Shown: positions 30,330 to 39,476 of the stretch, piece by piece
Layout: each line of letters begins with the position of its first letter
Numbering within the stretch: the stretch's first letter is position 1
NCBI GenBank assembly: GCA_963731105.1
Contig: CAVSUM010000011.1
Coordinates: 372,001-436,000, forward strand
Source of the DNA: RPQJ01 sp963731105
Lineage (GTDB): Bacteria > Pseudomonadota > Gammaproteobacteria > Steroidobacterales > Steroidobacteraceae
Direction of reading: 5' to 3'
Length of the DNA stretch: 64,000 bases
Notes under the pieces: model-generated
Told to the model about the DNA's origin: nothing
The model's input: the letters and a program-made list of their open reading frames with translations, nothing else
The model's database searches: none
Translations under genes and position numbers: made by a program

Positions 30330-31840
30330 AGACGCGCGAGTTCCTGGGCCGGCACGGGCACTGGCTGGCACCGCCCGCCGGGGCGCTGCTCGCGGCGGCA
30401 TTCGCGCCGGCCTCGCTCGCGCCGCTCGCGGTGCTGTGCCCCGCGATCCTGTTCCTGTTGTGGGATGGCGCCACGCCACGCGCAGCCGCCTGGCGCGGCT
30501 TCCTGTTCACTGGCGCGACGTTCATCGCGGGCACCTACTGGATCTACCACAGCGTGCACCTGATCGGCCAGGCGCCGGTGTGGGTCGCGCTGCTGCTGAT
30601 GGTCGGCCTGGCGGCGATCATGGGCAGCTACACCGCGGCGCTCGGCTACGCAGTGGCGCGCTGGGGCGCGGCGCAAGGCGCGTGGCGCTGGCTGGTGCTG
30701 TTGCCGGCGGGCTGGGTGCTGGTGGAGTGGTTCCGCGGCTGGTTCCTGAGCGGCTTTCCCTGGCTCGCGCTCGGTTACAGCCAGCTCGCAACACCGTTGC
30801 GCGGCCTCGCACCGGTCGCTGGCGTGTACGGCATCAGCCTTGGCGTGGCGCTGCTGGCGGGCGTGCTGGTCACGCTCGTGCTCGGCAGGCGTGCGGACCG
30901 CATCGCGGCAGCCGTGATTGCCGTGGCCGTCGTTGGCACCAGCGCGGCGCTCGTGCCGGTCGAGTGGACCCGACCGCGCGGCACCGAGTTGACGGTGGCG
31001 CTGGTGCAGGGCGCGGTGCCGCAGTCGATGAAGTGGGCGCCGGGCCAGCGCGAGAAGACCCTCGCGCTGTATGCAGGGCTGACGGCCGCGCACTTCGGCA
31101 GCGACCTCATCGTCTGGCCGGAGGCCGCGTTGCCGGCGCTGGAGCGCGACCTGCGCGAGTTCCTCGACGACCTGCACGCCACCGCCCGCGAACGCGGCTC
31201 GGACGTGATCATGGGCCTGCTGCGCCGCGACCCGGCGACCGGCGAGTTCTACAACGCGATGGCCTCGTTCGCCGCCACCGAGCAGTGGTACTACAAGCGC
31301 CGGCTGGTGCCGTTCGGCGAGTTCTTCCCCGTGCCAGCCGCGGTGCGCAACTGGATGCGCCTGATGAACCTGCCGTACTCCGACTTCGCAGCGGGCGCCG
31401 CGGACCAGGCGCCGCTCGAGGCGGGCGGCGAGACGCTTGCGCCCACCATCTGCTACGAGGACGCCTATGCGTCGGAGCAGCTGGCGCTGGCGCGACGCGC
31501 CTCGCTGCTCGTGAACGTCACCAACGACGCGTGGTTCGGTGATTCCACGGCGCCGCACCAGCACCTCGACATCAGCCGCATGCGCTCGCTCGAGACCGGG
31601 CGGCCGATGCTGCGCGCCACCAATGACGGCGTCACCGCGCTGATCGCGCACGACGGCACGCTGCTCGGGACGTTGCCGCAGTTCGAGCCCGGCGTGCTCA
31701 CCGGCACCGTGGCGCCGCGCGAGGGCTCGACGCCGTACATGCGCTTCGGCAACTGGCCGGTCCTGGTGCTGTCGCTGCTGGCAGTCGCGCTCGGCCTGGC
31801 GTGGCCGCGGCGGCGCGCGCCGGCGGGGGAGGCGCGATGA
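30326..31840 (+). CDS. lnt: Apolipoprotein N-acyltransferase (TTG start)
   Basis: 504 residues. N-terminal membrane segments are followed by a periplasmic nitrilase-like domain. The catalytic triad is visible: Glu in LIVWPEAALPAL, Lys in WYYKRRLVPFGEFF and Cys in TICYEDAYASEQL. It adds the third acyl chain to lipoproteins, for example the products at 15406 and 35594. The TTG at 30326 overlaps the corC stop. The frame is open further upstream, but only as an alternate frame of corC. Confidence 0.96.
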   Translation: MKTREFLGRHGHWLAPPAGALLAAAFAPASLAPLAVLCPAILFLLWDGATPRAAAWRGFLFTGATFIAGTYWIYHSVHLIGQAPVWVALLLMVGLAAIMGSYTAALGYAVARWGAAQGAWRWLVLLPAGWVLVEWFRGWFLSGFPWLALGYSQLATPLRGLAPVAGVYGISLGVALLAGVLVTLVLGRRADRIAAAVIAVAVVGTSAALVPVEWTRPRGTELTVALVQGAVPQSMKWAPGQREKTLALYAGLTAAHFGSDLIVWPEAALPALERDLREFLDDLHATARERGSDVIMGLLRRDPATGEFYNAMASFAATEQWYYKRRLVPFGEFFPVPAAVRNWMRLMNLPYSDFAAGAADQAPLEAGGETLAPTICYEDAYASEQLALARRASLLVNVTNDAWFGDSTAPHQHLDISRMRSLETGRPMLRATNDGVTALIAHDGTLLGTLPQFEPGVLTGTVAPREGSTPYMRFGNWPVLVLSLLAVALGLAWPRRRAPAGEAR

Positions 31841-32927
31841 GCGGGCGCGGCGGCGCGCTGACGCCCGAGGGCGAGCGCTATCCGCCGGCGCCGCACAAGC
31901 TCGATTTCCTGCCGCTCGAGCCACCGGCGTTCGGCAGCGCGCAACCGATCGCCGACGGCGTGCGCTGGCTGCGCATCCCGTTGCCCATGGAACTCAACCA
32001 CATCAACGTGTGGCTGATGGATGACGGCGACGGCTGGCTGCTGGTCGACACCGGCATGGCCCAGGACGTCTGTCGCCAGGCCTGGCTCGAGCTGGAGCAG
32101 CACGCGCTCGACGGACGGCCGCTGCGGCGCATCTTCGTCACCCACGACCACCCTGACCACATGGGACTCGCGCCGTGGCTTGCGGAGCGCCATGGTGCGA
32201 CGGTCTGGATGTCGGAGCACGCCCATCGCTCGAGCGGCGAGTTCCTGCGCACCGAGCCCGCGGCGCTCGAGGCCCGGGTGCGCGCCTTCCTGCACCGGCA
32301 TGGCGTCGAGGTGCGCGAAAGCGGACACGGCCGCGCGCCGACCATCGCACGTGGTTCGGCGGCTGGCCGGCGCTCGAGCGCGCCCCGGCCGATGGCGACG
32401 TGGTCGAGGCGGGCAGCGGACGCTGGCAGGTGATCGAGACCGGCGGCCACTGTCGCGGGCACCTGTGCCTGCACGACGCCGGGCGCAACCTGCTGGTGAG
32501 CGGTGACCAGGTGTTGCCGACCATCTCGCCGAACGTGAGCGTGCTGTCGTCCACGCCCGACGCCGACCCGCTGCGGGACTTCCTGGCCTCGCTCGAGCGG
32601 CTGCGCGCGTGCGCCCCGTCGACGCTGGTGCTGCCCTCCCACGGACGGCCGTTCCGCGGCCTGCATGCGCGTCTCGCCGACCTCGAGGCGCACCACCACC
32701 AGCAACTCGAGGCGCTGCGCACTCACTGCGCGGAGCCACGCACGGCCTTCGAGTTGCTGCCGTCCATGTTCCGCCTGGTGCCGCGCGGCTTCCACCGGCT
32801 GCTCGCGATCGGCGAGGCGGTGGCGCATCTCAACTACCTGTGCGCCGAGGGGATCCTGGTGCGCCTGGTGGACGCCAGCGGCGTCGCCCGGTTCGTCGTC
32901 TCCCGCCCCGGATCGGTCGCCGGCTGA
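31837..32927 (+). CDS. MBL-fold metallohydrolase (LACTB2/glyoxalase-II-like; frameshifted)
   Basis: ATG 31837 overlaps the lnt stop (ATGA). The metal site FVTHDHPDHMGLAPW (HxHxDH) is in the first half. The second half is one frame over: HRTWFGGWPAL, then GGHCRGHLCLHDAG and LLVSGDQVLPTISPNVSVL. One base is missing shortly before 32340. Corrected length is ~363 residues. A C-terminal winged-helix-like region (about the last 90 residues, with FRLVPRGFHRLLAIGEAVAH) is typical of the LACTB2 group. Substrate unknown. Confidence 0.85.
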
Positions 32928-33005
32928 CGTCCGCCGGGCCCCGCTGCCGCGGCAGTGCCCGGCTCGGGTATCCTTGACGGTTCCACACAGGCCACCGGCA
33001 CGCCC

Positions 33006-35588
33006 ATGCAGGAAAGATACGAACCGGCCGCGATCGAGGCCGAGGCCCAGCGCGACTGGGAGGCTCGCGGCACGTTCCGGGTCACCGAGGACCCGTCCCG
33101 TCCGAAGTATTACTGCCTGTGCATGTTCCCGTACCCGAGCGGGCGCCTGCACATGGGCCACGTGCGCAACTACACCATCGGCGACGTGCTGGCGCGCTAC
33201 ATGCGCATGCAGGGCCACAACGTGCTGCAGCCGATGGGCTGGGACGCGTTCGGCCTGCCCGCCGAGAACGCCGCGATGGCGAACGGCGTGCCGCCGGGGA
33301 AATGGACCTACGACAACATCGCCTACATGAAGCGGCAGCTGAAGTCATTGGGCTTCGGCATCGACTGGAGTCGCGAGGTCGCCACCTGCACGCCGGAGTA
33401 CTACCGCTGGAACCAGTGGCTGTTCCTGCGCATGCTCGAGAAGGGCATCGCCTACCGCAGGACCGGCGTCGTCAACTGGGATCCCGTGGACCAGACCGTG
33501 CTCGCGAACGAGCAGGTGATCGACGGCCGCGGCTGGCGCACCGGCGCGCTGGTCGAGAAGCGCGAGATCCCGATGTACTACCTGCGCATCACCGACTACG
33601 CGCAGGACCTGCTCGACGCGCTCGACCGGTTGCCCGGCTGGCCGGAGCGCGTCCGGCTCATGCAGGCCAACTGGATCGGCCGCTCCGAGGGCGTCGAGAT
33701 CGAGTTCGAGGTCGAAGGCGGCGGCACGCTCGGCATCTACACGACGAGGCCCGATACTCTCTGCGGCGTGACCTACATGGCGGTCGCGGCCGAGCACCCG
33801 CTCGCGCAGCGCGCCGCCGAAGGCAATCCCGACCTGCAGGCCTTTCTCGCCGAGTGCCAGCGCACCGGTGTCACCGAGGCGGCGCTCGAGACCATGGAGA
33901 AGCGCGGCATGCCGCTCGGCATCCACGCCATCCATCCCATCACCGGCGAGCGGGTGCCGATCTGGGTCGCGAACTTCGTGCTCATGGGCTACGGCACCGG
34001 CGCCGTCATGTCCGTGCCCGCGCACGACCAGCGCGACTGGGAGTTCGCGCGCCGCTACGGGCTGCGCATCCACCCCGTGGTGCAGCCGCTCGACGGCAGC
34101 CTGCCCGACATCGAGGCGGGCGCGTTCACCGAGCACGGCCGCCTGATCAACTCGGGGCGCTTCGACGGCCTCGAGTTCGAGGAAGCCTTCGACGCCTATG
34201 CCAGGTTCTTCGAGGCGCAGGGCACCGGCAAGCGTCGCTTGAACTGGCGCCTGCGCGACTGGGGCATCTCCCGCCAGCGCTTCTGGGGCTGCCCGATCCC
34301 GCTGATCCACTGCGCGACCTGTGGCGTGCAGCCGGTGCCGGACGAGGAGCTGCCGGTGGTGCTGCCCGAGGACCTCGTGCCCGACGGCAGCGGCAACCCG
34401 CTCGCGAGGAGCGAAGCATTCCTGAAGTGCAGCTGCCCGAAGTGCGGCGGAGCGGCCCGTCGCGAGACGGACACCATGGACACCTTCGTCGACTCGTCCT
34501 GGTATTACTTCCGCTTCGCCAGCGCCGGCAACGACCGGGCGATGGTCGATGATCGCGCTGCGTACTGGCTGCCCGTGGACCAGTACATCGGCGGGATCGA
34601 GCACGCGATCCTGCACCTGCTCTATTCGCGCTTCTGGACGCGCGTGATGCGCGACCTCGGCCTCACGACGCTCGACGAGCCGTTCAGCAACCTGCTGACG
34701 CAGGGCATGGTCCTGAACGAGATCTTCTACCGCAAGCCGGCGTCCGGCCGCATCGTCTACTACAACCCCGCCGACGTGGACGTGCAGGTGGACGAGAAGG
34801 GCGCGCGTATCGGCGCGGTGCTGCGCGCCGACGGCGAGCCCGTCGAGAGCGGCGGCATCGGCACGATGTCGAAGTCCAAGGGCAACGGCGTCGACCCCGA
34901 CCAGCTGGTCGCGCGTTACGGCGCGGACACCGCCCGCCTGTTCATGATGTTCGCGGCGCCGCCCGAGCAGACGCTCGAGTGGTCCGACGAGGGCGTGGAA
35001 GGCGCGTTCCGCTTCATGAAGCGCCTGTGGAAGGCCGTGCACCAGCACGTGGGTCTCGGCGCCGCACCGGCCCTCGACGTGGCCGCGCTCGACGACGCGC
35101 AGCGCGGGCTGCGCCGGCAGGCGCACGAGACGCTGGTGAAAGTGACGACCGACATCGGCCGCCGCCGCACCTTCAACACCGCGATCGCGGCGGTCATGGA
35201 GCTGATGAACGCAGTGGCGCGTTGCGACGACCGCTCGCCGCAGGGCCGCGCCGTCGTGCAGGAGGCGCTCGAGATCGCGGTGCTGGTGCTGTCGCCGGTC
35301 GTGCCCCACGCGTGCCACGCGCTGTGGCGCGAGCTCGGCCACGCCGGCGCAGTGGTCGACGAGCGCTGGCCGGAACCCGATGCGCGCGCGCTCGAACGCG
35401 CCGCGGTCGAGGTCGTGGTGCAGGTCAACGGCAAGCTGCGCGGACGCGTCACCGTGCCGGTCGGCGCCGACGAGGCCACCGTGCGCGAGGCGGCGCTGGC
35501 CGATGCGAACGTGCAGCGCTTCATGGAAGGCAGACCGGTGCGCAAGTTCGTCTACGTGCCCGGCAAGCTCGCCAACGTCGTGGTGTAG
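33006..35588 (+). CDS. leuS: Leucyl-tRNA synthetase
   Basis: 860 residues, equal to E. coli. The start is ATG 33006 (QERYEPAAIEAEAQRDWEAR); an in-frame ATG at 32955 is too far upstream. The class I motifs are FPYPSGRLHMGHVRNY (HIGH) and GTMSKSKGNGVDP (KMSKS). The editing domain includes TTRPDTLCGVTYMAVAAEHP. A cysteine-containing segment (CATCG; CSCPKCGG) follows it. It heads the leuS-lptE(-holA-nadD-rsfS-rlmH) group. Confidence 0.98.
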   Translation: MQERYEPAAIEAEAQRDWEARGTFRVTEDPSRPKYYCLCMFPYPSGRLHMGHVRNYTIGDVLARYMRMQGHNVLQPMGWDAFGLPAENAAMANGVPPGKWTYDNIAYMKRQLKSLGFGIDWSREVATCTPEYYRWNQWLFLRMLEKGIAYRRTGVVNWDPVDQTVLANEQVIDGRGWRTGALVEKREIPMYYLRITDYAQDLLDALDRLPGWPERVRLMQANWIGRSEGVEIEFEVEGGGTLGIYTTRPDTLCGVTYMAVAAEHPLAQRAAEGNPDLQAFLAECQRTGVTEAALETMEKRGMPLGIHAIHPITGERVPIWVANFVLMGYGTGAVMSVPAHDQRDWEFARRYGLRIHPVVQPLDGSLPDIEAGAFTEHGRLINSGRFDGLEFEEAFDAYARFFEAQGTGKRRLNWRLRDWGISRQRFWGCPIPLIHCATCGVQPVPDEELPVVLPEDLVPDGSGNPLARSEAFLKCSCPKCGGAARRETDTMDTFVDSSWYYFRFASAGNDRAMVDDRAAYWLPVDQYIGGIEHAILHLLYSRFWTRVMRDLGLTTLDEPFSNLLTQGMVLNEIFYRKPASGRIVYYNPADVDVQVDEKGARIGAVLRADGEPVESGGIGTMSKSKGNGVDPDQLVARYGADTARLFMMFAAPPEQTLEWSDEGVEGAFRFMKRLWKAVHQHVGLGAAPALDVAALDDAQRGLRRQAHETLVKVTTDIGRRRTFNTAIAAVMELMNAVARCDDRSPQGRAVVQEALEIAVLVLSPVVPHACHALWRELGHAGAVVDERWPEPDARALERAAVEVVVQVNGKLRGRVTVPVGADEATVREAALADANVQRFMEGRPVRKFVYVPGKLANVVV

Positions 35589-35593
35589 CGCAG

Positions 35594-36121
35594 ATGCCGC
35601 GTTTCGCCACGCTCTGCCTGCTGCTGGCCGTCGCGGTACTGGCGGCCGGATGCGGCTTCCGGCTGCAGGGAGCCTCGCAACTGCCCGCCGGTCTCGACAG
35701 CGTGCACGTCGCTACCCGTGACCGCCTCACGTCCTTTGCCGTCGAGCTCGGGCGCGGCCTCGAGCGCATCGGCGCGAGCCAGGCCGCAGTCGCCGGCGAG
35801 GCCGATGCGGTGGTGCGCGTGACCCGGGACCGCAGCGGACGCCGGGTGCTGTCCGTGTCGGCGCGCAACACGCCGCAGGAATACGCGATCTTCTACGAGG
35901 TGGAGTTTGCGATCGACCGCGGCGGCGTGCAGGTGGTGCCGCCGCAGAGGCTCGAGCTGACGCGCAACATCAGCTTCGACGAGAGCGAGCTGCTCGCGAA
36001 GGACCGCGAGGAAGAGATCCTGCGCGAGGCGATGGCCCGCGACCTCGCGGACCTCGTGCTGCGCCGCCTCGAGTCGCTGCCGCCCGTCCCGCCGCCCGCG
36101 CAAAGCGGTCCGTCGCGCTGA
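35594..36121 (+). CDS. lptE: LPS assembly lipoprotein LptE
   Basis: 175 residues. Signal peptide with lipobox VLAAGCGFRLQG (Cys near residue 20). LptE plugs the LptD barrel that inserts LPS in the outer membrane. The position right after leuS is diagnostic. Its last 152 bp overlap the 3' end of pip on the other strand, unusual for an operon that normally continues straight into holA. Confidence 0.93.
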   Translation: MPRFATLCLLLAVAVLAAGCGFRLQGASQLPAGLDSVHVATRDRLTSFAVELGRGLERIGASQAAVAGEADAVVRVTRDRSGRRVLSVSARNTPQEYAIFYEVEFAIDRGGVQVVPPQRLELTRNISFDESELLAKDREEEILREAMARDLADLVLRRLESLPPVPPPAQSGPSR

Positions 36122-37049
36122 CCAGCTCGTGCGTGTTGCCGGGCTCGAGCGCCGAGTGGCCGGCGTCGGGCACCACGCGGAAGTCGGCCTCGGGCCAGGC
36201 GCGGTGCAGGTCCCAGGCGGTCATCATCGGGCAGACCACGTCGTAGCGGCCCTGCACGATCACCGCAGGTATGTGGCGGATGCGTCGCACGCCGCGCAGC
36301 AACTGGTCCTCGCGCGCGAGGAAACCCTTGTTGACGAAGTAGTGGCACTCGATGCGCGCCACGGCCACCGCGAAGTCCTCCTCGCCCCAATGGCTGACGT
36401 TGTCGTCATTGGTGTGCAGGAAGCTCGTCGCCGCTTCCCAGACCGACCAGGCGCGGGCGGCGCGCACGCGCGTGGCGCGGTTGGGCGAGGTGAGGCGCCG
36501 GTAGAAAGCCGCCACGAGGTCGCCCCGCTCGCGAGCAGGGATCGCGGCGATGTACTCCTCCCACCGATCCGGGAAGATGGCGCTCGCGCCCTGCTGGTAG
36601 AACCAGTCGATCTCGGCCTTGCGCAGCATGAAGATGCCGCGCAGCACCAGCTCGCTGACCCGCTGCGGGTGCGCCTGCGCGTAGGCGAGCGCCAGCGTCG
36701 AGCCCCACGAGCCACCGAACACCAGCCAGCGCTCCAGGCCCAGGTGCCGGCGCAGCGCCTCCATGTCGGCCACGAGGTGCCAGGTGGTGTTGTCCACGAG
36801 GCTCGCGTGCGGCCGGCTGCGACCGCAGCCGCGCTGGTCGAACACCACGATGCGATAACGCTTCGGGTCGAAGAAGCCACGCGCCGACGGGCTCGCGCCC
36901 GCGCCCGGGCCGCCGTGCACGAACACGGCCGGCTTGCCTCGGGGATTGCCGCATTCCTCCCAGTAGATCTCGTGCAGTGGCGAGACGCGCAGGTATCCGC
37001 TGCGGTACGGCTCAATGGCGGGGTAGAGGGTGCGGCGGTTGGTGGGCAT
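35970..37049 (-). CDS. pip: Prolyl aminopeptidase (proline iminopeptidase)
   Basis: 359 residues, alpha/beta hydrolase, S33 family. The nucleophile elbow GGSWGSTLALAYAQ carries Ser, GRYDVVCPMM the Asp and VPDAGHSALEPG the His. It removes N-terminal Pro from peptides. ATG 37049 (PTNRRTLYPAIEPYRSGYL). The family normally ends near ELVSATDRFA; here ~45 Arg/Gly/Pro-rich residues follow, read across lptE, so the true stop may have been lost. It is inserted in reverse between lptE and holA. Confidence 0.93.
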   Translation of the reverse strand: MPTNRRTLYPAIEPYRSGYLRVSPLHEIYWEECGNPRGKPAVFVHGGPGAGASPSARGFFDPKRYRIVVFDQRGCGRSRPHASLVDNTTWHLVADMEALRRHLGLERWLVFGGSWGSTLALAYAQAHPQRVSELVLRGIFMLRKAEIDWFYQQGASAIFPDRWEEYIAAIPARERGDLVAAFYRRLTSPNRATRVRAARAWSVWEAATSFLHTNDDNVSHWGEEDFAVAVARIECHYFVNKGFLAREDQLLRGVRRIRHIPAVIVQGRYDVVCPMMTAWDLHRAWPEADFRVVPDAGHSALEPGNTHELVSATDRFARAAGRAAATRGGAARGPRGRGPSPRAGSLPRGPSRAARSRRS

Positions 37050-37060
37050 GGGGGAGTAGA

Positions 37061-37157
37061 GGGGATAGGGGATAGGGGATAGGGGATAGTAAGAGGTTCG
37101 GCGGCAGTTTGGGAAAGCCGCGATCCTCTCCGCCCGTATCCGCTATCCGCTGTCCCC
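37061..37157. repeat. GGGGATA palindromic repeat element (copy 2)
   Basis: Four tandem GGGGATA (37061-37088), an imperfect central hairpin (AGAGG...GGCGGC with GCCGC...CCTCT, about 37092-37128), then TATCCGC TATCCGC TGTCCCC (37137-37157). The outer heptamers can pair with each other. It lies between the divergent starts of pip and holA and has the same architecture as 58299-58372. Confidence 0.7.
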
Positions 37158-37264
37158 CGTCCTCTTCCGGCCCGGCGACCGAGGCGGCATAATCGGCCGC
37201 ACATGCCGAACCACGCACAGGCACCCCGTCGGCCACGGGTCAGCGCCACAGGTCGCCAGGCGCA

Positions 37265-38275
37265 GTGAGGACCTCCCCGGACGCCCTGCCGCCAGGCCTC
37301 GCCCGTGGCCTGCGCAGCGTGTACCTCGTGACCGGCAGCGAACCCCTCCTGATCGCTGAGGCCTGCGACGCCATTCGCGCCGCGGCGCGCGCCCAGCAGT
37401 ATGCCGACCGCGAGGTGCACTTCCTCGAGCGCGGCTTCGACTGGAACGCGCTGCTCGCGGACGCCGCCAACCTGTCGCTGTTCGCCACGCGCCGCCTGAT
37501 CGAGCTGAGGATCGGCCCGACGCCCGATGCGGAGGCGCAGAAGTCGCTGGCGGGCCTCGCCGAGCGTCCTCCCGAGGACACCGTGCTGCTGGTGTCGGGC
37601 GAACTCGAGTACAAGACCCTGAAGACCGCCTGGGTGAAGGCCTTCGAGGAACACGGCGTGCTGGTCGTGACGCAGCCGGTGGAGCGTCCGGCGCTGCCGG
37701 CGTGGATCCGCGATCGACTCGGTCGCCGTGGCGTCAGGATCGAGCCGGCGGCCGCCGAGCTGCTCGCGGACCGGGTCGAGGGCAACCTGCTCGCCGCGCA
37801 ACAGGAAGTGGAGCGCGTCGCGCTGCTGATGCCCGGGGCGACGCTCGACGCCGGGCAGGTTGCCGAGCTGGTCGCCGACAGCGCGCGCTACGACGTGTTC
37901 GAACTGTCGGCCGCCGCGTTCTCCGGCCAGCCGGAACGCGCGCTGCGCGTCCTCGCTGGCCTGCGTGGCGAGGGGCGCGAGCCGCCGCTGGTGCTGTGGG
38001 CGCTGCTCAACGACCTGCGCGGCTTGTCGCGCGTCGCGCAGCGCCTCGAGCGCGAGCGATCGCTCGACGCGATCTTCCGCTCCGAGCAGATCTGGTCGAA
38101 CCGCCAGAAGCCGCTGCAGGCTGCGCTGCCGCGCTTGTCGCGAGGCGACATCGACGCGCTGCTGCTCGAAGCGGCGGCGGTCGATCGGATGGCGAAGGGC
38201 AGCCTGCGCGGCGATGCCTGGGTGGCGCTCGAATTGCTGGTCGCGAGGATCGCCGGCGTGCGGCTGGCCGCATGA
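37265..38275 (+). CDS. holA: DNA polymerase III subunit delta (GTG start)
   Basis: 336 residues. It is the wrench subunit of the clamp loader, opening the beta clamp. The N-terminal AAA-like domain has SVYLVTGSEPLLIAEACDAI; the C-terminal collar domain includes LSRVAQRLERERSL and IWSNRQKPLQAALPR. GTG 37265 is the only sensible start (RTSPDALPPGLARGL). Normally it sits immediately after lptE; here a reversed pip and a repeat element intervene. The stop overlaps nadD by four bases. Confidence 0.93.
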   Translation: MRTSPDALPPGLARGLRSVYLVTGSEPLLIAEACDAIRAAARAQQYADREVHFLERGFDWNALLADAANLSLFATRRLIELRIGPTPDAEAQKSLAGLAERPPEDTVLLVSGELEYKTLKTAWVKAFEEHGVLVVTQPVERPALPAWIRDRLGRRGVRIEPAAAELLADRVEGNLLAAQQEVERVALLMPGATLDAGQVAELVADSARYDVFELSAAAFSGQPERALRVLAGLRGEGREPPLVLWALLNDLRGLSRVAQRLERERSLDAIFRSEQIWSNRQKPLQAALPRLSRGDIDALLLEAAAVDRMAKGSLRGDAWVALELLVARIAGVRLAA

Positions 38276-38919
38276 AGCCGATCGGGATTTTCGGCGGCAC
38301 GTTCGACCCGATCCACTTCGGTCACCTGCGCACTGCGTTCGAGTTGCGGCAGGCCCTCGACCTCGCCGAGATGCGTTTCATCCCGGCCGGCCGGCCGCCG
38401 CACCGCGGCACGCCGTCCTGCGACCCGCTGCATCGGCTGGCGATGGTGCGGGCGGCGACCGCCGACCAGCCGGGCTTCGCGGTCGACGATCGCGAAGTGC
38501 GCCGTGACGGACCGTCCTACATGGTGCTCACGCTGCGTGAGCTGCGCGCAGAGGCCCCGGCTCGCCCGTTGTGCCTGGTCGTCGGCATGGACGCGTTCCT
38601 CGGCCTGCCGCAATGGTACGAGTGGCGCGAAGTGCTCGAGCTGGCGCACGTCGTCGTGGCGCATCGCCCCGGCTGGTCCGCGCCGGCGGACGGCCCGCTC
38701 GGCGAACTGCTGGCCACGCGCGGCACGCAGCGGGTCGCCGACCTGCACGACCATCTGGCCGGTCGCATCCACGTGCGGCCGGTCACGCAACTGGAGATTT
38801 CCTCGACCGAGCTGCGCGACCTGATCGTCGCCGGCCGCGACCCGCGCTACCTGCTGCCCGACGCGGTGCGCGCCATCATCCGGGATACGGCCTGTTACCA
38901 ATCCGACCCCACGAGGTGA
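38272..38919 (+). CDS. nadD: Nicotinate-nucleotide adenylyltransferase
   Basis: 215 residues. It makes deamido-NAD from nicotinate mononucleotide and ATP in NAD synthesis. The nucleotidyltransferase motifs are IGIFGGTFDPIHFGHLR (GxFDPxHxGH) and LEISSTELRDLIVAG (ISSTxIR). ATG 38272 overlaps the holA stop. rsfS begins 2 bp after its stop. Confidence 0.97.
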   Translation: MKPIGIFGGTFDPIHFGHLRTAFELRQALDLAEMRFIPAGRPPHRGTPSCDPLHRLAMVRAATADQPGFAVDDREVRRDGPSYMVLTLRELRAEAPARPLCLVVGMDAFLGLPQWYEWREVLELAHVVVAHRPGWSAPADGPLGELLATRGTQRVADLHDHLAGRIHVRPVTQLEISSTELRDLIVAGRDPRYLLPDAVRAIIRDTACYQSDPTR

Positions 38920-38921
38920 GC

Positions 38922-39455
38922 ATGACAGCAAAGCGACCGGCCACTCGACGTGCTGCGAACACTGCCCGAGCCAAGACCACGATCAAGACCGCGGCCAGAT
39001 CCAAGGCCAAGACCAAGACCACGGTCAAGGCCAAGGCCGTAGCCAAGTCCAGGACTGCGGCCAAGGCCGGGACTGCGGCCAAGGCCAGCAACGTCCCGGC
39101 GACCCGCAAGCACGCGGCGCCGAAGGGCAGGCCAACGCTGCGCGACGTCGTGCTCGGTGCGCTCGCGGAGCTGAAGGCGGTCGATGTGCGCGCTCTGGAC
39201 GTGCGCGGCATCACCGACATCACCGACATCATGGTGGTCGCCAGCGGCACGTCGGACCGGCACGTGAAGTCGATCGCCGACCGCGTGGTGCAGCGCTGCA
39301 AGGAGGCGGGCTACCGGCCGTACGGGCTCGAGGGCGAACGTGACGGCGAATGGGTATTGCTCGACCTGCAGGACGTCGTGCTGCACGTCATGCTGCCGCG
39401 CGTGCGCGAGTTCTATGCGCTCGAGAAGCTCTGGGAGGGCGGCGCCGCGGCCTGA
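38922..39455 (+). CDS. rsfS: Ribosomal silencing factor RsfS with ~65-residue Lys/Ala-rich N-terminal extension
   Basis: 177 residues. The C-terminal ~110 residues are a complete RsfS (VVLGALAELKAVDVRALDVR, ITDIMVVASGTSDRHVKSIA, GEWVLLDLQDVVLHVMLPRV), which binds L14 and blocks subunit joining in starvation. The first ~65 residues (KRPATRRAANTARAKTTIKT, then KAKTKTTVKAKAVAKSRTAA) are histone-H1-like Lys/Ala/Thr repeats. No ATG, GTG or TTG lies between the extension and the core, so the tail should be translated. It may bind RNA or DNA; untested. Confidence 0.93.
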   Translation: MTAKRPATRRAANTARAKTTIKTAARSKAKTKTTVKAKAVAKSRTAAKAGTAAKASNVPATRKHAAPKGRPTLRDVVLGALAELKAVDVRALDVRGITDITDIMVVASGTSDRHVKSIADRVVQRCKEAGYRPYGLEGERDGEWVLLDLQDVVLHVMLPRVREFYALEKLWEGGAAA

Positions 39456-39476
39456 GGTCGCGGACCCGCACGTCTC

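Noticed and set aside
37200..37264. Short protein reading frames between pip and holA
   Set aside because: They overlap the GGGGATA palindrome, have no ribosome-binding site and show low-complexity translations; the holA GTG at 37265 explains the region.
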